Positions 6,515 to 9,169 of a stretch of 9,169 nucleotides of DNA are shown here, piece by piece. Both the position numbers and the translations under genes were made by a program. The stretch is from positions 1 through 9,169 of the forward strand of contig CALCPT010000594.1 of assembly GCA_937897265.1 (NCBI GenBank), given 5' to 3'. The stretch is from an uncultured Alcaligenaceae bacterium. Lineage in GTDB: Bacteria; Pseudomonadota; Gammaproteobacteria; Burkholderiales; Burkholderiaceae_B. Under the pieces are notes generated by a model that was not told the origin of the DNA, did no database searches, and worked only from the letters and a program-made list of their open reading frames with translations. Each line of letters starts with the position of its first letter. The first letter of the stretch is position 1.

Positions 6515-6536
6515 TCGCCCTGAACGGCGAGGTTTT
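6515..6536 (+). terminator. Candidate weak terminator after the solute-binding protein gene
   Basis: TCGCC and GGCGA form a 5-bp stem around the loop CTGAAC, followed by GGTTTT. It lies 29 bases after the stop of the solute-binding protein, in the gap between convergent genes. The stem is short and the T tract has only four bases, so termination would be weak. Confidence 0.35.
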
Positions 6537-6593
6537 ACGCGCACGTCCGATAAAACGTCTTAAGCCAGCACCTACGTGCACCAAGACGATATG

Positions 6594-8051
6594 CTAAAGA
6601 TAAGGTGACGCCAACCACGCCACCTTGTTACGCAGTCGCAACCAAAACGGCTGGCGTCGCAACGTACGGATTGTGATCCGTTCAGCCCGTGCGATCACGG
6701 TATCGATTTGGTTCTCAAGCCCTGCAGCAAAACCGCGGTCATACACCTCTAGGTCAAGCTCAAAATTCAAGCGTAGGCTGCGCGGATCGATATTCGACGA
6801 GCCGACGTAAGACCACCCCCCATCTACCGTGCAGAGCTTAGAGTGATCAAAATTGCCTTGGGCTTGCCAGACTCGGCACCCAGTCAAAATCAACTGATCA
6901 AGCTGCGCCATCATGGCCGCATTGACTAGTTTTAAATTGTTGGCGCCTGGCACAACAATATCCACCACAACCCCTCTGCGCGCGGCCGTTGATAACGCTG
7001 CGATCAACACGAGATCTGGCAAAAAATACGGCGACTGAATACGCACATGGCGTTGTGCGACTGACAGTGCCCCCAATAACATGTTGTGCGTACTACCCAA
7101 CGTGCTGTCGGGGCCAGAGGCGACACAACGCATCGGTATCCCCTGCTCGGCGAGTTGACCTAAGGCGGGGGCAAACCACTCGGGGCCTTTGAGTTTTTCT
7201 TGGGTGGTGAATTGCCAATCGTGTGCAAAGCTGATGATCAACTGATGCACAATTGGGCCCTTCAGCTCAAAGTGCGTGTCTTGAGTCACATCTGTTTTGG
7301 CCACCGCAGACAAAAATCCTGCGCGAATATTCATGCCCCCCGTAAACCCGTGCACGCCGTCGATCACCAGTAATTTACGATGACTGCGCAGGTTGGCATA
7401 GGCGAGACGCAAGCCGAACAAAGGGCGCATAAAAAGCGCGGCTTGCACACCACCTTTGAGTAGCATATGAATGATGGGCGGCCGCGAATACTTCGACCCA
7501 ACCGCATCAATTAACACCCTCACTTGCACACCGCGCGCCCGCGCTTCGATTAAGGCTTGGGCAAACTCGGCACCCAACACGTCATGATCAAAAATATAAG
7601 TCTGCAGGGCAATTGACTGGGTAGCCCGACGAATCGCCGCCAACATCGCGGGGTACGTTTCGTCGCCGCCACGAAGCTTCTGAATCTCGTTGAAATTCAG
7701 TACCTTGAAATGACTGACCCGATCACCCAACACTTTGAGGGTAGAAAATTGTGCGCCCGCCACAGCGCTGACATCTTGCACCAATACCCGTTCAATCACG
7801 TCCTCAGCGTAAATAGTGCCAGCCCGTGGCTGCGTGATGCGCTGCTTACGGACTCGATTGATACCAGCAACCAAGTACAGCACTGCCCCGAAAATAGGCG
7901 AAAACAGTGCCACACCGACCCAGGCGACTGCAGCACGCACATCTTGCTTGGTCATTGCTGCGTGCACTGCAGCGGCCGTGCCCGCCACCCCCGACACCAT
8001 AAACAAGACGTGCGGCCAGTATTCTGAGAAAAGCGCGTGCAATTCGGTCAT
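6594..8051 (-). CDS. Cardiolipin synthase, phospholipase D type
   Basis: This enzyme joins two phosphatidylglycerol molecules to give cardiolipin and glycerol at the inner membrane. Two N-terminal helices (about residues 13-31 and 39-62) form the PLDc_N membrane anchor with SPIFGAVLYLVAGINRVRK. Two catalytic HKD motifs follow. The first is SHRKLLVIDGVHGFTGGMNI (His224, Lys226, Asp231); the second is FDHSKLCTVDGGWSYVGSSN (His403, Lys405, Asp410), followed by IDPRSLRLNFELDLEVYD. Other family landmarks are ALQTYIFDHDVLG (148-160), VLIDAVGSK (179-187) and RIQSPYFLPD (337-346). The length of 485 aa matches bacterial ClsA-type enzymes. All catalytic residues are intact, so activity is expected; whether it corresponds to ClsA or a paralogue cannot be settled here. 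It is convergent with the solute-binding protein gene and divergent from tRNA-His. The start ATG at 8049-8051 has no clear Shine-Dalgarno sequence. Confidence 0.93.
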   Translation of the reverse strand: MTELHALFSEYWPHVLFMVSGVAGTAAAVHAAMTKQDVRAAVAWVGVALFSPIFGAVLYLVAGINRVRKQRITQPRAGTIYAEDVIERVLVQDVSAVAGAQFSTLKVLGDRVSHFKVLNFNEIQKLRGGDETYPAMLAAIRRATQSIALQTYIFDHDVLGAEFAQALIEARARGVQVRVLIDAVGSKYSRPPIIHMLLKGGVQAALFMRPLFGLRLAYANLRSHRKLLVIDGVHGFTGGMNIRAGFLSAVAKTDVTQDTHFELKGPIVHQLIISFAHDWQFTTQEKLKGPEWFAPALGQLAEQGIPMRCVASGPDSTLGSTHNMLLGALSVAQRHVRIQSPYFLPDLVLIAALSTAARRGVVVDIVVPGANNLKLVNAAMMAQLDQLILTGCRVWQAQGNFDHSKLCTVDGGWSYVGSSNIDPRSLRLNFELDLEVYDRGFAAGLENQIDTVIARAERITIRTLRRQPFWLRLRNKVAWLASPYL

Positions 8052-8110
8052 TAAATAGGCTTAGAGAAAAAACGTGAGGCCCCGCAACTGGGGCAAACTG
8101 GGCGCAAACA

Positions 8111-8119
8111 TGCTAGAAT
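8111..8119 (+). promoter_or_regulatory. Extended -10 promoter of tRNA-His
   Basis: TGCTAGAAT combines a TG extension with the -10 hexamer TAGAAT (8114-8119). Transcription would start near 8126, just before the tRNA at 8132. No good -35 is evident, which fits an extended -10 promoter. The region upstream holds an imperfect direct repeat (ACTGGGGCAA and ACTGGGCGCAA) of unknown meaning. Confidence 0.55.
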
Positions 8120-8131
8120 CTTCGCTCTGTG

Positions 8132-8207
8132 GTGGACGTAGCTCAGTTGGTAGAGTCCCAGATTGTGATTCTGGTTGTCGCGGGTTCGAGCCCCGTCGTT
8201 CACCCCA
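8132..8207 (+). tRNA. tRNA-His (anticodon GTG)
   Basis: Acceptor GTGGACG pairs with CGTTCAC (one G-T pair). The base before it, G at 8131, can pair with C73 at 8204 as the histidine-specific G-1:C73 pair. The D arm is GCTC/GAGT. The anticodon arm is CCAGA-TTGTGAT-TCTGG with anticodon GTG. The T arm is GCGGG-TTCGAGC-CCCGT. CCA is encoded at 8205-8207. The gene lies only 11 bases from the end of the convergent RraA-family gene. Confidence 0.97.
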
Positions 8208-8218
8208 CCCCCCTCTCT

Positions 8219-8938
8219 TCAACGGCCGTTCTTTTTACGCCAAGCTTGAAAATCAACCGTGGTTTGTGGATCGGTATTGGGATACAAGCCCATAATCGAG
8301 CGTCCACCTCTGACCTCTTCTGTTGCAAAGTCTTCAAAAATCGTCATTTCAAACGCTTCGGCTGCCAACTCATCGGCTAGATGGGCAGGCAATACGATCA
8401 CGCCATCACCATCACCAACAATCACGTCTCCCGGAAACACTGGCGCATCACCGCAAGCAATCGGCACATTAATATCAATCGCATGATGCAACGTGAGATT
8501 GGTAGGAGCTGACGGGCGTTGGTGATAGGCGGGGATACCCAACTCGGCGATTTCAGCAGAGTCACGAAAGCCACCGTCCGTTACGACACCAGCCACGCCT
8601 CGAGCCATCAAGCGCCCAACCAAGATACCACCGGCCGAAGCGGCGCGCGCGTCTTTACGACTATCAATGACAAACACAGCACCCGCTGGACACTCGTTGA
8701 TGCCCTTGCGCTGCGGATGACTACGGTCTTTAAAAACCTCCATGGTATTGAGATCTTCGCGCGCAGGAATATAGCGCAGCGTGTAGGCCTCGCCCACCAT
8801 GTTCTTAGTGGCTTTTGATAAACGCTGTACGCCCTGAATAAACTGATTACGCAAACCGCGCTTGAACAGGCAGGTTGCGAGCGTGGCGGTGCTGATACCC
8901 ATCAGTTTTTCGCGGGTATCTGGTTTAAGACTGCTCAT
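8219..8938 (-). CDS. RraA family protein, probable 4-hydroxy-4-methyl-2-oxoglutarate-type aldolase
   Basis: This belongs to the RraA/HMG-aldolase family. Some members are divalent-metal class II aldolases that cleave 4-hydroxy-4-methyl-2-oxoglutarate or related acids to pyruvate; others (E. coli RraA) inhibit RNase E. Landmarks are STATLATCLFKRG (16-28), GEAYTLRY (49-56), GAVFVID (86-92), and the family core GGILVGRLMARGVAGVVTDG followed by GFRD (103-126) with Arg125-Asp126, the residues expected at the metal/substrate site. GDVIVGDGDGVIVLP follows. The length of 239 aa exceeds E. coli RraA (about 160) and fits the catabolic group. An aldolase role is favoured because an IlvD/Edd-type dehydratase gene lies 53 bases upstream on the same strand. 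The start ATG at 8936-8938 has a modest GCGAGA about 6 bases upstream. The substrate is not determined. Confidence 0.85.
   Translation of the reverse strand: MSSLKPDTREKLMGISTATLATCLFKRGLRNQFIQGVQRLSKATKNMVGEAYTLRYIPAREDLNTMEVFKDRSHPQRKGINECPAGAVFVIDSRKDARAASAGGILVGRLMARGVAGVVTDGGFRDSAEIAELGIPAYHQRPSAPTNLTLHHAIDINVPIACGDAPVFPGDVIVGDGDGVIVLPAHLADELAAEAFEMTIFEDFATEEVRGGRSIMGLYPNTDPQTTVDFQAWRKKNGR
8221..8236 (+). terminator. Possible tRNA-His terminator inside the 3' end of the RraA-family gene
   Basis: The perfect palindrome AACGGCCGTT (8221-8230) is followed by CTTTTT on the + strand, 13 bases after tRNA-His. Only a 3-bp stem with loop GGCC can form without strain, so it is weak. It encodes the last residues (NGR) of the convergent gene. 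Confidence 0.25.
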
Positions 8939-8991
8939 GGTGAATCTCGCTTATTAACAATCGGGTTAAGAGTACTTGCGAAGAGTCTCGC

Positions 8992-9169
8992 TCAATAAAT
9001 ATCAGGCTCTGACACCGGTGCACCAAAATCAGTGCGCAAGAAATCAAAATCACAGCCCTCATTGGCCTGCTGAATATGTTTAGAGAACATCCAGCCGTAA
9101 CCACGCTCGTAGCGCGGTGCAGGTGCTTTCCAGGCTGCTTTACGCGCAGCCATCTCTGCATCAGAAATC
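8992..9169 (-). CDS. IlvD/Edd family dehydratase, C-terminal end
   Basis: Only the last 58 or so codons are present; the 5' part lies beyond the window. The reading frame ISDAEMAARKAAW, then RYERGYGWMFSKHIQQANEG, CDFDFLRTDFGAP and the stop at 8992-8994 matches the C-terminus of IlvD/Edd-family dehydratases, in particular the RYERGYG(W)xxxxxxHIxQAxxGCDFDFL ending of the sugar-acid (arabinonate/xylonate-type) and related enzymes of Burkholderiales. These are Fe-S dehydratases that turn a 2,3-dihydroxy acid into a 2-keto-3-deoxy acid. It is followed after 53 bases by the RraA-type aldolase on the same strand, suggesting a two-step dehydration and cleavage. The substrate cannot be assigned from the fragment. 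A longer overlapping minus-strand frame (8925-9161) is not the real gene. Confidence 0.82.
   Translation of the reverse strand, partial: ISDAEMAARKAAWKAPAPRYERGYGWMFSKHIQQANEGCDFDFLRTDFGAPVSEPDIY

Noticed and set aside
8925..9161. Minus-strand open frame of 78 codons at the right edge
   Set aside because: It overlaps the IlvD/Edd-family C-terminus in another frame, which has the recognisable family sequence; this one does not.

Overview
This window is composite. Bases 1 to about 1379 look like a freshwater-type actinobacterium: moderate GC, Ala codons mostly GCA/GCT, and proteins resembling planktonic actinobacterial MFS exporters. From about 1380 to the end, gene families and gene order point to a betaproteobacterium of the order Burkholderiales, possibly near Alcaligenaceae: dapA-bamC, a YciO homologue beside an M50 peptidase, a periplasmic parvulin-like protein, and an IlvD/Edd-type dehydratase beside an RraA-type aldolase. 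At about 1379 two oppositely oriented genes, an MFS transporter and bamC, are both cut at the same point, with no mobile element visible. A chimeric metagenomic contig explains this more simply than horizontal transfer.

Left block (1-1379, + strand): the 3' end of a DHA2-type (EmrB/QacA-like) drug exporter, then a second MFS transporter whose frame begins right at the first gene's stop and lacks a canonical start at the expected position. It is lost at the junction.

Middle block, all on the minus strand (1380-4353): read in transcription order, a YciO/Sua5-family protein, a site-2-type M50 metalloprotease, dapA (lysine and diaminopimelate synthesis) and bamC (outer-membrane assembly lipoprotein, truncated). 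dapA and bamC are joined with zero spacing (TAA directly followed by ATG).

Right block (4488-9169): tRNA-Arg(TCT) on +; a secreted parvulin-family protein on - that lacks both usual parvulin histidines; a divergent orphan family-3 solute-binding protein on +; a PLD-type cardiolipin synthase on -; tRNA-His(GTG) on +; and a minus-strand pair at the edge, an IlvD/Edd-family dehydratase (C-terminus only) followed by an RraA-family aldolase, which looks like a small sugar-acid or hydroxy-acid catabolic unit. The parvulin/solute-binding-protein intergenic region carries a perfect inverted repeat over a consensus -10 box.

Most of the window is ordinary housekeeping and metabolism. I found no CRISPR array, insertion sequence, phage module, toxin-antitoxin pair or recognisable new defence system. 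The points worth following are the junction, the non-canonical start, the degenerate parvulin active site, the operator-like palindrome and a duplicated piece of tRNA 5' sequence.
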